A program made the translations under genes and the position numbers. Under the pieces are notes generated by a model. That model had not been told where the DNA came from. It made no database searches and worked only from the letters and a program-made list of their open reading frames with translations. Below are positions 17,017-25,305 of a stretch of 64,000 nucleotides of DNA, one piece after another (position 1 is the first letter of the stretch; each line of letters opens with the position of its first letter). The DNA comes from Algoriphagus locisalis (GTDB taxonomy: Bacteria; Bacteroidota; Bacteroidia; Cytophagales; Cyclobacteriaceae): assembly GCF_900116615.1 (NCBI RefSeq), contig NZ_FPBF01000004.1, positions 186,001 through 250,000 on the forward strand, in the 5' to 3' direction.

Positions 17017-18240
17017 ATGAAAGCACTTCTTAAATCCATCACTACCCTTTTATTAACCTTCCTTCTTCCGCTGACTTCCCATGCACAGGTTGGATATGAC
17101 AGAGGACTGCATGGTGTATTGGAAGAGCTATACACCGAGATGATGCCACTGTGCAGTCAGTTGATCAGCGTGGCACAGGGAATAGCAGGATTTGGTGCTT
17201 TATGGTATATCGCCTCGAGAGTCTGGCGGTCCATTGCCAATGCGGAACCCATCGATGTTTACCCCCTATTCCGCCCCTTTGTCATCGGTTTTTGCATTCT
17301 TCTTTTTCCCTCAGTATTATCCCTCATCAATGGGGTGATGAATCCAACAGTGAGGGCAACCGCTGCTATGGTGGAGCACTCCAATTCATCGATCGAAGCA
17401 CTACTCAAGCACAAAGAACAGGTTGCCAAAGGGACTACCAAAGGTCAAATGCTCGGAACCAACATCCAGGAGCACGATTACGACAAATGGCTCAAATACT
17501 CAGAGGGCTTAGATGATGACAGCCCAACACCCGAGCAGGGTCTTTGGGATTCAATCAGTAACAGATTGGGCTTTGCCGCTTCTAAGTCAATGTTCAATTT
17601 CAAGTATTGGATCAAACAGGCTCTATCCGAAGTCCTTCAGGTTGTCTTTCAGGCAGCTTCCCTCTGTATCAATACACTGAGAACCTTCCAGCTGGTTGTA
17701 CTGTCCATTCTTGGCCCCTTGGTTTTTGGACTCTCTGTATATGACGGCTTCCATCACACATTGACGGTCTGGCTTGCCCGGTACATTAATATCTATCTCT
17801 GGCTTCCGGTGGCCAATATCTTCGGGGCCATAATCAGTACTATCCAAGAAAAAATGCTGATCCTGGACATCGGTCAAGTTGAGAATTATGGCGACACCTT
17901 CTTTTCTGCTACTGATACTGCTTATTTGATCTTTATGGTCATCGGTATTATCGGGTACTTCACTGTCCCCTCGGTTGCCAATTACATCATTCATGCCGCA
18001 TCAGGCGGAGCTTTACCTCATAAAGTCACCGGTATCTTTTCACGAACTGCAACAAGAACTACGGGCATGGTAGGAAAAGCCGCCGGCATGACCTATAGGG
18101 GATCATCCATGGTAGCAGACTACCTGGGAGATCAAGCTGGCAGACTCCGCCAATCCATGTCCTCTCACAGCACCTCCTCGGGATACTTCAATGAGGGAAA
18201 CGGGTATCAATCCGACAAACTCAAAGGAAACAACAGCTAA
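17017..18240 (+). CDS. traJ: Conjugative transposon protein TraJ (TrbL/VirB6-like)
   Basis: The 407-residue polytopic inner-membrane protein has a signal-like N-terminus (ending SHAQ). Hydrophobic segments lie near 48-65, 86-105, 210-245, 255-275 and 305-335, and the cytoplasmic tail is polar and glycine/serine rich. The segments VFQAASLCINTLRTF and VWLARYINIYLWLPVANIFG are characteristic of Bacteroides TraJ. The role is the inner-membrane pore of the transfer channel, analogous to TrbL or VirB6. It is followed after 12 bases by traK. Confidence 0.85.
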   Translation: MKALLKSITTLLLTFLLPLTSHAQVGYDRGLHGVLEELYTEMMPLCSQLISVAQGIAGFGALWYIASRVWRSIANAEPIDVYPLFRPFVIGFCILLFPSVLSLINGVMNPTVRATAAMVEHSNSSIEALLKHKEQVAKGTTKGQMLGTNIQEHDYDKWLKYSEGLDDDSPTPEQGLWDSISNRLGFAASKSMFNFKYWIKQALSEVLQVVFQAASLCINTLRTFQLVVLSILGPLVFGLSVYDGFHHTLTVWLARYINIYLWLPVANIFGAIISTIQEKMLILDIGQVENYGDTFFSATDTAYLIFMVIGIIGYFTVPSVANYIIHAASGGALPHKVTGIFSRTATRTTGMVGKAAGMTYRGSSMVADYLGDQAGRLRQSMSSHSTSSGYFNEGNGYQSDKLKGNNS

Positions 18241-18252
18241 AAAAGAACGACC

Positions 18253-18870
18253 ATGTTTACCAAACCAAAAAACATCGATACTGCCTTCCGTCAAGTCCGA
18301 CTGTTCACGCTCGTAATAATTATCGGCTGCCTATTCTTTTCCGGGTTTACCCTATACCAAAGCCAGCAACTGACTGCCGCATTGCAGCAAAAGGTTTATA
18401 TCCTGGCCAATGGGAAGGTACTGGAAGCCCTGTTGACTGACCGGAGGGAAAACCTTTCTGTAGAGGCAAAAGATCATATTTCCACATTTCACAGATATTT
18501 CTTTAGTCTGGACCCTGACGAAAAAGTGATCAGTTCCAATACGACCAAGGCACTCTACCTGGCCGATGCTTCTGCAAAAAGACAATATGACAACCTGCGT
18601 GAAAGCAATTACTACTCCAACATCATTGCAGGAAATATCAGCCAGGAAATCCAGACTGACAGTGTGCAGGTGGACTTAGGTCAAACCCCTTATTATTTCA
18701 GGTACTACGGCAAACAGGTTCTTACCAGGACTGGATCCATTGTCACCAGACAATTGATCACAGAAGGCTATTTAAGAACTGTTTCCAGAAGCGGGCACAA
18801 TCCCCATGGATTCCTCATCGAAAACTGGACTACCCTTGAAAATTATGACATCCAAATCCAAACACGATAG
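18253..18870 (+). CDS. traK: Conjugative transposon protein TraK (VirB8/TrbF-like)
   Basis: This 205-residue protein has an N-terminal cytoplasmic stub (KNIDTAFRQVR), one membrane helix (about 16-36) and a periplasmic domain with FHRYFFSLDPDEK. This is the TraK signature in Bacteroidota and has the topology of VirB8. It probably bridges inner- and outer-membrane parts of the channel. It sits two bases before traM. Confidence 0.87.
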   Translation: MFTKPKNIDTAFRQVRLFTLVIIIGCLFFSGFTLYQSQQLTAALQQKVYILANGKVLEALLTDRRENLSVEAKDHISTFHRYFFSLDPDEKVISSNTTKALYLADASAKRQYDNLRESNYYSNIIAGNISQEIQTDSVQVDLGQTPYYFRYYGKQVLTRTGSIVTRQLITEGYLRTVSRSGHNPHGFLIENWTTLENYDIQIQTR

Positions 18871-18872
18871 CT

Positions 18873-20159
18873 ATGAACCATTCAAACAACCAAAAATTCC
18901 GGAAAAAGCGACAGCTGCTGCTTATGATCCCAATCCTGACTGTACCCTTCCTGACCCTTACCTTTTGGGCCCTGGGCGGTGGAAAAAACCCGCGTGACTT
19001 CCTTAATGATTCTGCACAGAAAGGCTTCAATCTGGAGCTTCCGGGAATAGCAGAAGAAGGAAAAAAATTCCTGGATAAAATGGGGCATTACCAACGTTCC
19101 CATGCTGACTCCACCCGATACCTTCAGGAAGTCAAAAAAGACCCCTACTACCGGATGGCATTCAATGCTGAAACAGAAGTGGGATCCAATCCATCATTGC
19201 AATCAACAGGGATACCAAGAAGTCCCAACCAGCATACTTCCGACAAGCTGTACAGTGATGCACAGGAAGAATTGATACTGGAAAGACTGGAAGCACTTAA
19301 AAGTACACTTTCTGAGAGACCTGAACCTGTGACTGCATCAGCAACCCATCCTAATGAAGTCAGTTCCACATCAATTCCATCAAACTCAGGATTGGATGGG
19401 GATCTGGACCGGCTGGATCAAATGATGCAGCAAATGCAGAATTCCCATGCTGAACCAGATCCCGAATTTGAGCAAATGGCAGAATTGCTGGACAAAATAC
19501 TCGACATCCAACATCCAGACCGGGTTCAGCAACGGTTGGATGCAGAAAGAAAAGCATTAAACGAGAATCATCATCCAGTCATTTCAACAGTTTCCATTCC
19601 TCAGTCCACGAGTCTGGATAACTCATTACCAGATATTAAGAATGAAAGCCCAGCACAAAACGGCTTCTTTGGATTGGAATCCGATGCAACAAAACCCAGT
19701 GTTTCCCAATCAATCCAGGCGGTAATCCATGAAGAACAAACCTTGGTTTCCGGAGAAACGGTCAAATTACGGTTAACACAAGAGACAAACATTGCCGGAA
19801 CCCTACTGCCCAAAGACCAGCTGGTGTATGGCATAGCTTCTTTGAACGGGGACCGGTTGAAGATTTCCATCCGGCATATCCGCATAGCCGACAATATTAT
19901 CCCTGTAGATCTCCGCATCCATGATGCCGATGGCATGGAAGGGATACGGATTCCCGGTTCCATTCCCCAGGAAGTCAGTAAACAATCAGGAAGTCAGACT
20001 TTACAGGGCCTGGGCTTCAGCAGCTTTGACAATTCTCTGGAAGCCCAGGCCACCAGTGCCGGAATAGAAACCGCAAAAAGCTTCCTAGGTAAAAAGATCA
20101 GGCAGGTCCGGGTTAATCTCAAAGCAGGCTATCAAGTCTGGATTATTGAGAACAGATAA
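18873..20159 (+). CDS. traM: Conjugative transposon protein TraM
   Basis: The 428-residue protein has an inner-membrane anchor at about 14-33 (LLLMIPILTVPFLTLTFWAL). A long charged, Gln/Glu-rich and probably extended or coiled periplasmic region follows (residues 60-270). The C-terminal domain has the form of VirB10/TraM beta domains (LRLTQETNIAGTLLPKDQLV, RLKISIRHI). The role is the scaffold spanning the periplasm. It contacts TraK and TraN genes on either side, and its end overlaps the apparent upstream extension of traN. Confidence 0.85.
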   Translation: MNHSNNQKFRKKRQLLLMIPILTVPFLTLTFWALGGGKNPRDFLNDSAQKGFNLELPGIAEEGKKFLDKMGHYQRSHADSTRYLQEVKKDPYYRMAFNAETEVGSNPSLQSTGIPRSPNQHTSDKLYSDAQEELILERLEALKSTLSERPEPVTASATHPNEVSSTSIPSNSGLDGDLDRLDQMMQQMQNSHAEPDPEFEQMAELLDKILDIQHPDRVQQRLDAERKALNENHHPVISTVSIPQSTSLDNSLPDIKNESPAQNGFFGLESDATKPSVSQSIQAVIHEEQTLVSGETVKLRLTQETNIAGTLLPKDQLVYGIASLNGDRLKISIRHIRIADNIIPVDLRIHDADGMEGIRIPGSIPQEVSKQSGSQTLQGLGFSSFDNSLEAQATSAGIETAKSFLGKKIRQVRVNLKAGYQVWIIENR

Positions 20160-20187
20160 ACTTTACCAACTCCTTAAATCCACTCCC

Positions 20188-21027
20188 ATGAAAATCACCC
20201 ATCTCATTTTATTTGCCGCCTTGGGCCTGCTTACTACCGTTGATTTAACCGCACAGGTGATTTCCAGTGGTGAATCACAGTCCATCCCTGCCTCCCATCT
20301 CCAGATCAGCGATCAGATGACCACCAACCTGATCTTCCATCATACTATAAAAAGTGTTGACCGGGGAAACCGCAACATTCTCGTTCAGAAAGCCGATGCT
20401 GTTGGAAACATTCTACAGGTCAAAGCTAAGAACAGCGAAATGCAAAACAGCAATCTCACGGTAATAACTGAGGATGGCAGCTTCTTTTCCTTTGCAGTAG
20501 AATACGCAGAAGTACCTGAAAACCTTAATCTGAAAATCCAGAAAGCAGGCAATTCTGACTTAGCAGATTTTGGGAATCAGATTCAAGCAGAATCTGAACT
20601 GGAAGAGACAGCAGGAAAAGTGGCCAGAAAAAACAGATCCATGCCTGCTATCCGCCAACGGAGGTTTTTGACAGGGGTTGCACTCACTGGAATTTACATT
20701 GATAAGAACCTGCTTTACTTTCAGCTCAGGTTGGAAAACCAGACCAATATCCCTTATGACATAGAGCAGTTTCGACTGTTTATCCGGGACAACAGGCAAG
20801 GTAAACGCAGCGCATCCCAGGAGCTGGAACAGATTCCCAAGTTGATTTATGGAGATGTAGATCGCATCCCTGCACAATCCACGCAAACGCTGGTTGTTTT
20901 ACTACCCAAATTCACCATTCCCGATCAAAAGCACCTGAAAATCGAACTGATGGAAGAAAACGGTGGACGTCACCTACAGATCAAAGTAAAAAACCGACAC
21001 CTGATGAACGCCATGCCAGTGGACTAG
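20188..21027 (+). CDS. traN: Conjugative transposon protein TraN (DUF4138)
   Basis: I chose the ATG at 20188, which gives 279 residues starting MKITHLILFAALGLLTTVDL, a proper signal peptide ending TAQ. The in-frame ATG at 20146 would prepend 14 residues and overlap traM. The rest is beta-rich, with LTGIYIDKNLLYFQLRLENQ and FRLFIRDNRQGKR, as expected for DUF4138/TraN, a VirB9-like outer-membrane channel component. It is the last recognisable structural tra gene; traO, traP and traQ do not follow. Confidence 0.85.
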   Translation: MKITHLILFAALGLLTTVDLTAQVISSGESQSIPASHLQISDQMTTNLIFHHTIKSVDRGNRNILVQKADAVGNILQVKAKNSEMQNSNLTVITEDGSFFSFAVEYAEVPENLNLKIQKAGNSDLADFGNQIQAESELEETAGKVARKNRSMPAIRQRRFLTGVALTGIYIDKNLLYFQLRLENQTNIPYDIEQFRLFIRDNRQGKRSASQELEQIPKLIYGDVDRIPAQSTQTLVVLLPKFTIPDQKHLKIELMEENGGRHLQIKVKNRHLMNAMPVD

Positions 21028-21087
21028 AAAACCACGCCAGTAAACATCCTTCACATACCTAATCTTTAAACACAAAACACAAAAGCC

Positions 21088-21867
21088 ATGAACGAACAAA
21101 ATTTTGATTACCTCAAAAACCAGGTCAAGTACAGCGGATTCGGAGATTCTCTGGAAGCGCCCCTAAAGGAACTGATCCAAAAAGGAGAACCTGATTTCTC
21201 GCTCAAGCATCAGGCTGATTTCGGAGGCGATACGGTCAATGCCAATCTCCACTTCAGAAAATCGGCCATGACAGATATGTATTTCTTCAACAAATACGAT
21301 CTGAGCCTTACCAAATCAGGACAGGACGAACCTGCCATCAACCAGACCTTTTACATCGGAAAGGACAACAACATCACCCTGAAAGAAGGCTATAATCTAT
21401 TGGACGGACGTGCTGTCAACAAAGACCTGGTAAACAAGGAGCAGGAAAAGTACAATGCCTGGATGCAGCTGGACTTTAAGGAAACCGATAATCAGGGAAA
21501 CTTTAAGCTCAAGCAGTTTCATGAGAATTACGGATTTGACCTGCAAAAGGCGTTGGAAAAACATCCGATCAAGGAGCTCAATAATCCAGAGGATTTATCC
21601 AGATTGCAGGATTCACTTAAAAAAGGAAACCGACAATCCGTCACCTTTCAACTGGAAGGTGGAGAACAGAAACGGTTTATTGAAACAAGCCCCCAGTTTA
21701 AGAACCTCAATGTGTATGACTCCAACCAGATGAGGACTTCAGAATCACAGAAGGAAACCGCCTCAGAATCAAAATCAAAAACCCAGAAAAAGGATGTAGC
21801 TGAGGAGTCGGAAGATTTACCCTCGAAGAAGACAAGAAAAAGGAAAAGAGCAGGAATAGCCAGTTGA
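21088..21867 (+). CDS. Conserved mobile-element protein (DUF3945-associated type), unknown function
   Basis: The 259-residue soluble protein has a conserved-looking first 200 residues (NQVKYSGFGDSLEAPLKE, HFRKSAMTDMYFFNKYDLS, NITLKEGYNLLDGRAVNKDL) and a charged Lys/Ser/Glu tail. The style matches proteins accompanying DUF3945 and topoisomerase genes in Bacteroidota conjugative elements; the biochemical role is unknown. The basic tail (KKTRKRKRAG) suggests nucleic-acid contact. It lies 60 bases after traN and 11 bases before the next gene. Confidence 0.6.
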   Translation: MNEQNFDYLKNQVKYSGFGDSLEAPLKELIQKGEPDFSLKHQADFGGDTVNANLHFRKSAMTDMYFFNKYDLSLTKSGQDEPAINQTFYIGKDNNITLKEGYNLLDGRAVNKDLVNKEQEKYNAWMQLDFKETDNQGNFKLKQFHENYGFDLQKALEKHPIKELNNPEDLSRLQDSLKKGNRQSVTFQLEGGEQKRFIETSPQFKNLNVYDSNQMRTSESQKETASESKSKTQKKDVAEESEDLPSKKTRKRKRAGIAS

Positions 21868-21878
21868 TTTACCCCAGA

Positions 21879-22187
21879 ATGGAGCAGATAAAAAAAGCAC
21901 TGGAAAACTTTATGACCGGGATTGATAAAGATCCAAGGATCAGTCTTTCCCATATCGGACTGTTCTCCGTGCTGCTCCATATAAGGGAAGAATTTGACGG
22001 CAAAGAACCCTTTCCTGTCAAGCGGGACGAGTTGATGAAATCAGCCAAAATATCCAGCACTGCCACTTACTTTAAGATCATCCGACAACTCCATGAATAC
22101 GGCTACATCCACTACCTACCTACATTCAACCGGATGAGCCAAAGCAAGGTAAGCTTATCCTCCAAAGATGAAACTGTCCAAAATTAA
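21879..22187 (+). CDS. Winged-helix-like regulatory protein, copy 1
   Basis: The ATG at 21879 gives 102 residues. A TTG at 21864, overlapping the previous stop codon, is a possible coupled start. The protein contains RDELMKSAKISSTATYFKII, a likely helix-turn-helix, followed by LHEYGYIHYLPTFN, a likely wing. The gene at 22484 encodes a clear relative with the same layout. It probably regulates transfer or excision genes, but its DNA target is unknown. Confidence 0.6.
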   Translation: MEQIKKALENFMTGIDKDPRISLSHIGLFSVLLHIREEFDGKEPFPVKRDELMKSAKISSTATYFKIIRQLHEYGYIHYLPTFNRMSQSKVSLSSKDETVQN

Positions 22188-22214
22188 ATCTAGACAACCT
22201 GAAATCAGAAAACC

Positions 22215-22472
22215 ATGGAAACCATCACCAAAGAAGATCTGGAAACACTACGCTTTCAGCTGTTTGCCGACCTGAAAGAACTGTTGGAAAAACAGGATGA
22301 ACCCAAGACAGACAGCAAAGAATGGCTAAGAAGCAGGGATGTCAAAAAAATGCTGAGCATCTCCGATGCAGCATTGCAGAACTTACGCATCCGAGGAGTA
22401 GTGCATCCTGTCAAAATCTCTGGACTTTACTACTACAAAACAGAAGAACTCAAATCACTTTTCAAACAATAA
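22215..22472 (+). CDS. Excisionase-like helix-turn-helix protein (HTH_17/MerR type)
   Basis: This 85-residue protein has SKEWLRSRDVKKMLSISDAALQNLRIRGVVHP, shown here as consecutive helices at about 35-66, then a short beta wing (KISGLYYYKTEEL). That is the usual form of the Xis-like or HTH_17 proteins of Bacteroidota integrative elements. They bend DNA at recombination sites or act as transcription factors. It sits between two related winged-helix genes. No integrase is present in the window for it to serve. Confidence 0.7.
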   Translation: METITKEDLETLRFQLFADLKELLEKQDEPKTDSKEWLRSRDVKKMLSISDAALQNLRIRGVVHPVKISGLYYYKTEELKSLFKQ

Positions 22473-22483
22473 AACTGCGACCT

Positions 22484-22768
22484 ATGACAGCTCTCAAAAT
22501 GGAACATTTGGTGGAAAGAATCGTCAAGGAAAAAGGACTGCAGCCAAGCCGGACGGCTGTATTCCTAGCGATGCTCCAACTCTGGAAAGAACAGAAACGT
22601 TGTAACCCCTTTCAAATATCTCGCAGAAAGATCATGAAACTCTCAGGCATAAAAAGTATCGTCACGTATCATAGCTGCATTTGTGAATTAAAAGACCTGG
22701 GTATTGTGGAATACCTGCCGTCTTATCACCCGAAACTGGGGAGTGAGGTGAGGCTAAAATCAAAGTAA
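22484..22768 (+). CDS. Winged-helix-like regulatory protein, copy 2
   Basis: The start at 22484 (MTALKMEHLVERI) gives 94 residues. The open frame extends upstream to 22322, but that part lies within the excisionase-like gene. The segment NPFQISRRKIMKLSGIKS, then ELKDLGIVEYLPSYHPKLG, aligns with copy 1 (EPFPVKRDELMKSAKISS, QLHEYGYIHYLPTFN). The two genes are therefore paralogues flanking the HTH_17 gene. It is the last gene of the plus-strand block and converges on the AbiEii gene. Confidence 0.6.
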   Translation: MTALKMEHLVERIVKEKGLQPSRTAVFLAMLQLWKEQKRCNPFQISRRKIMKLSGIKSIVTYHSCICELKDLGIVEYLPSYHPKLGSEVRLKSK

Positions 22769-22817
22769 CCATTTAAGCTATTTCAATTGAAATTACCTTA
22801 AAGTAATAAAGACCGAC

Positions 22818-23675
22818 TTATCCCTCCTTGAATTTTAAACTTTCTATGAGGTCTGTAAAATATTGCGGACTCCAGATTGATAATGATGAATCATCTTGGA
22901 TAAATCGGATTACATCCTCCCTAATACTATTAAAGTCTACACTTTGTATTTTTTCTCTTATAAGTTCTAAAACCTGCGCTTTCGTAATTGATTTTTCCTG
23001 CCAATCACCCGTGTCTAAAGTCCTAAGTAGAAAATGGGAAAGATCTAAAGGAACTCCTTTTTTAATATACCATTCCAGATCATACCAATCCCTCCCCTTC
23101 ACTCTTTTTTGCCACTTCCTGAAAAGCAATGCATGCATTTTGCCTGCAAATAAACTTGGAGGCGTAAAACATTTAACATAGAAAGAAAATGGGCGCAACA
23201 GCAATTTCTCCTCAGTTTCAAAACCTAAAGGTGGAAGTCTGTCAACTTCCAATTTAATCTTTATACTAGGCATCAATTTAACACCTGATTGGGGGATGAT
23301 ACCTTCCAATATCAACTCTTTCCAAACAGTTGCAGATTTGAGAAAAGCGGAATCTATACTTGACTCTTTCTGCTTTTTCTTTTCAGCAATTGTGACCTTC
23401 ATCCCAAGAGCGTCAAATTCCGTGATAATAGCTTCAAAGTAAATATCCAGTGAAAATTCAGGATCAACTTCCAATAGTGAAAAGTCAAGATCTTCAGAAA
23501 ATCTCTCCAGTCCATAAAAAATCCGTAATGCCGTTCCTCCATAAAATGCGGCTTTCTCAAAAAAACCCGCACGCTGCAGTCCTGCCAAAGCTACCTCCTG
23601 CATGATTTCACGTAAAGCTGAGAATGCCTCATCCTGTGATTTGGGATCATATTCGGCTAGCCACTCCTTTATCAT
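22818..23675 (-). CDS. abiEii: AbiEii/AbiGii-family nucleotidyltransferase toxin
   Basis: The 285-residue protein has the AbiEii nucleotidyltransferase signature: FYGGTALRIFYGLERFSEDL at residues 44-63 with the two catalytic acids Asp62 and Asp64. The PPSLFAGKMHALLFRKWQK motif and KGRDWYDLEWY follow. Members are toxins of type IV toxin-antitoxin systems that act in phage abortive infection and in stabilising mobile DNA; related enzymes add nucleotides to tRNA ends. The gene overlaps the antitoxin gene by four bases (ATGA type), so translation is coupled. The length is normal. Confidence 0.88.
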   Translation of the reverse strand: MIKEWLAEYDPKSQDEAFSALREIMQEVALAGLQRAGFFEKAAFYGGTALRIFYGLERFSEDLDFSLLEVDPEFSLDIYFEAIITEFDALGMKVTIAEKKKQKESSIDSAFLKSATVWKELILEGIIPQSGVKLMPSIKIKLEVDRLPPLGFETEEKLLLRPFSFYVKCFTPPSLFAGKMHALLFRKWQKRVKGRDWYDLEWYIKKGVPLDLSHFLLRTLDTGDWQEKSITKAQVLELIREKIQSVDFNSIREDVIRFIQDDSSLSIWSPQYFTDLIESLKFKEG

Positions 23676-24310
23676 AAATTTCGGATTGTTTTGATGAGCA
23701 TAAGTAGGCTGTTCTGCTTTGGAGCATCTGAAGACCAGGTTTCGATCATTTCTAGGTTCAAACCTCCAATTAAGTCTTCGTCAATCCTCATGTCCTCTAT
23801 TAAAAATTTCATTACCTGTTTGATACTTCTCAAATTCAGTCTGCTTGTCATAACAATTTTGTCACAAATAGCCTTTTCAGGTGAAGCAATCATCACTGCC
23901 TGCTTAGAAGAAACATCAACCGTTCTGATACCAAAAGAATAATACGGTAATGAAGCATGTTTAAAACTAAATCTCCCAAGCTCAGTCTTGAATATCTTAG
24001 AAGGTTTAACTGTGACTGAAGTAGTTTCAAAAACCCGTTCAGGTATAAATCCCCAGTAAGAAAGAGCTGATTCCATAGAGACATAACTTGGCCCCCATAG
24101 GTGATTTGCAACAAGAAGGGATTCAGGCAACAACAGTTTACTTTTTGGTCCCGGAACATACAAGCCATTTTTCAAACCTATCAGCCATCCTGCCTTTATT
24201 AATTCAGAAATTTTATCATTCGGTCGCTTATATTTCTTCAATAGAGACAAAATAACCTGCCTCGTTAGTGGTTCTTCTTGGTACTCATATAAAAGATCTT
24301 TAAACTCCAT
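23672..24310 (-). CDS. abiEi: AbiEi-family antitoxin / transcriptional regulator
   Basis: I use the ATG at 24310, which gives 212 residues (MEFKDLLYEYQEEPLTR); a GTG 18 bases upstream would add six residues. It has an N-terminal winged-helix part (NDKISELIKAGWLIGLKNGLY), then the AbiEi core (LVANHLWGPSYVSMESALSYWG) and a C-terminal half with ASPEKAICDKIV. Family members repress their own promoter by binding inverted repeats and neutralise AbiEii. A perfect 21-base palindrome lies 20 bases upstream of the start codon, consistent with autoregulation. Confidence 0.87.
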   Translation of the reverse strand: MEFKDLLYEYQEEPLTRQVILSLLKKYKRPNDKISELIKAGWLIGLKNGLYVPGPKSKLLLPESLLVANHLWGPSYVSMESALSYWGFIPERVFETTSVTVKPSKIFKTELGRFSFKHASLPYYSFGIRTVDVSSKQAVMIASPEKAICDKIVMTSRLNLRSIKQVMKFLIEDMRIDEDLIGGLNLEMIETWSSDAPKQNSLLMLIKTIRNL

Positions 24311-24330
24311 GATGTCACAACATAGCACAA

Positions 24331-24351
24331 TAATCGGAAATTTTCCGATTA
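24331..24351. promoter_or_regulatory. Probable AbiEi operator, proximal
   Basis: A perfect palindrome has arms TAATCGGAAA and TTTCCGATTA around a single T. It lies 20 bases ahead of the AbiEi start codon, where an autorepressor would block transcription. The core AATCGGAA/TTCCGATT recurs at 24730-24748. Confidence 0.7.
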
Positions 24352-24503
24352 TTTATCAAATATTTGACAATAATTGAAAACATCATTCAAAATCAGACTT
24401 GCACGTCTACGTGGGAAGCGTCCACCAACGGGCCGAAAGGACCGGTATAATCTGAAAGACTATTTATAGCATAAAAGGTTCAACAAGCGTAGGAATTGGA
24501 TAG

Positions 24504-24629
24504 CATTTAAATGTCCTCAAAGTCTTTGGACTTGAAAAGAATATCCTGAAATTGGCTAAAGATGATAAGATGGGAAGAAAGCCACAAGATGCCGGATTGG
24601 TAATAAAAAACATGCCTCCTAAAAAGTAA
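24504..24629 (+). pseudogene. Remnant 3' end of an unidentified gene
   Basis: An open frame directly after a stop (24501-24503) ends at the TAA at 24627-24629 and has protein-like composition (VFGLEKNILKLAKDDKMGRK, then QDAGLVIKNMPPKK). It has no start codon apart from an internal ATG near the end. It looks like the last 40 residues of a deleted gene, perhaps a mobilisation or plasmid-type protein, but I do not recognise it. Confidence 0.35.
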
Positions 24630-24729
24630 TAATTGAAGCAACAAGATCAACAAGCCCTGGCTTTTTCTCAGTCACATGAGTGAGATTTATAAATCTGCCA
24701 AACCTAAAATTGTCAAAATTCCAGACTAT

Positions 24730-24748
24730 AATCGGAAAAATTCCGATT
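24730..24748. promoter_or_regulatory. Second AbiE-type palindrome, distal
   Basis: Arms AATCGGAA (24730-24737) and TTCCGATT (24741-24748) flank AAA. These are the same eight-base half-sites as the operator in front of abiEi, with the same three-base spacing. The nearest intact gene in either direction is hundreds of bases away. It may be an auxiliary operator or the leftover promoter of a deleted gene. Confidence 0.6.
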
Positions 24749-25040
24749 CCCTCCCCGTTAATTAACAACATTGTGATATACTTTTCATTTGGATTACCAT
24801 AAATTCCATAAAGCGTAATAGGAAGGAATTAAAACTATCCATACAGATAGGATATTCTCTAGTGAATTTTATAAATTTACCCATGGAATAAAGTTCATTC
24901 AAATAATAGAAGTAGTACAGGTTCTAAAAAGGAAGATTTCACACAACTAACTGTAAATCAATTATTTAAAAACCTAGCGTAAATCGTGTAGTTCTTAAAA
25001 ATTTACAATTATAAAGGACTGAAAACCAGACATATAAGAC

Positions 25041-25070
25041 CTAGGTTCACTTCCCTCTTCCTCTGCACTA
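25041..25070 (+). other. Possible decayed tRNA 3' end
   Basis: The stretch has a GGTTC-type T-loop start and a CTCTGCAC-type acceptor-like end, and is followed at once by a terminator. No matching 5' acceptor arm, D arm or anticodon arm was found, and the T stem does not pair well. I record it only because tRNA 3' ends are usual attachment sites for integrative elements. Confidence 0.15.
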
Positions 25071-25072
25071 CA

Positions 25073-25107
25073 AAACCCTAACTTCAGAAAGTTGGGGTTT
25101 TTCTTTT
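25073..25107 (+). terminator. Intrinsic terminator with no intact upstream gene
   Basis: A 12-base stem, AAACCCTAACTT (25073-25084) with AAGTTGGGGTTT (25089-25100; one G-T pair), is followed by TTCTTTTT. It points rightward. The gene it once served is not intact in the window. Confidence 0.7.
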
Positions 25108-25305
25108 TACCCTATTCTGTAATCTTTCTAAAATATCTCAAGAGGGTTTAGTTATAACTACTCTTTAAGCTAACTGCATCCCTGTTTAACAAAATTTGTT
25201 CTGAATGAATAAGAAATACGTTATTCTAGTACACGAATAATTAAATGAAAAACCATTCGCTGCACTTGCCTAGGCTCTTTTATTGCAATTATTAAAAAAT
25301 GTTAG

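Noticed and set aside
24640-24690. Additional terminator and imperfect palindrome after the gene tail
   Set aside because: The AAGCC/GGCTT pairing has a loop too short to form, and the CTCAGTCA/TGAGTGAG arms have a central mismatch. Both could be chance.
1-25100. Insertion sequences or integrase/recombinase genes in the accessory region
   Set aside because: No DDE, tyrosine- or serine-recombinase motifs were recognised in any reading frame inspected, despite the mobile character of the region.
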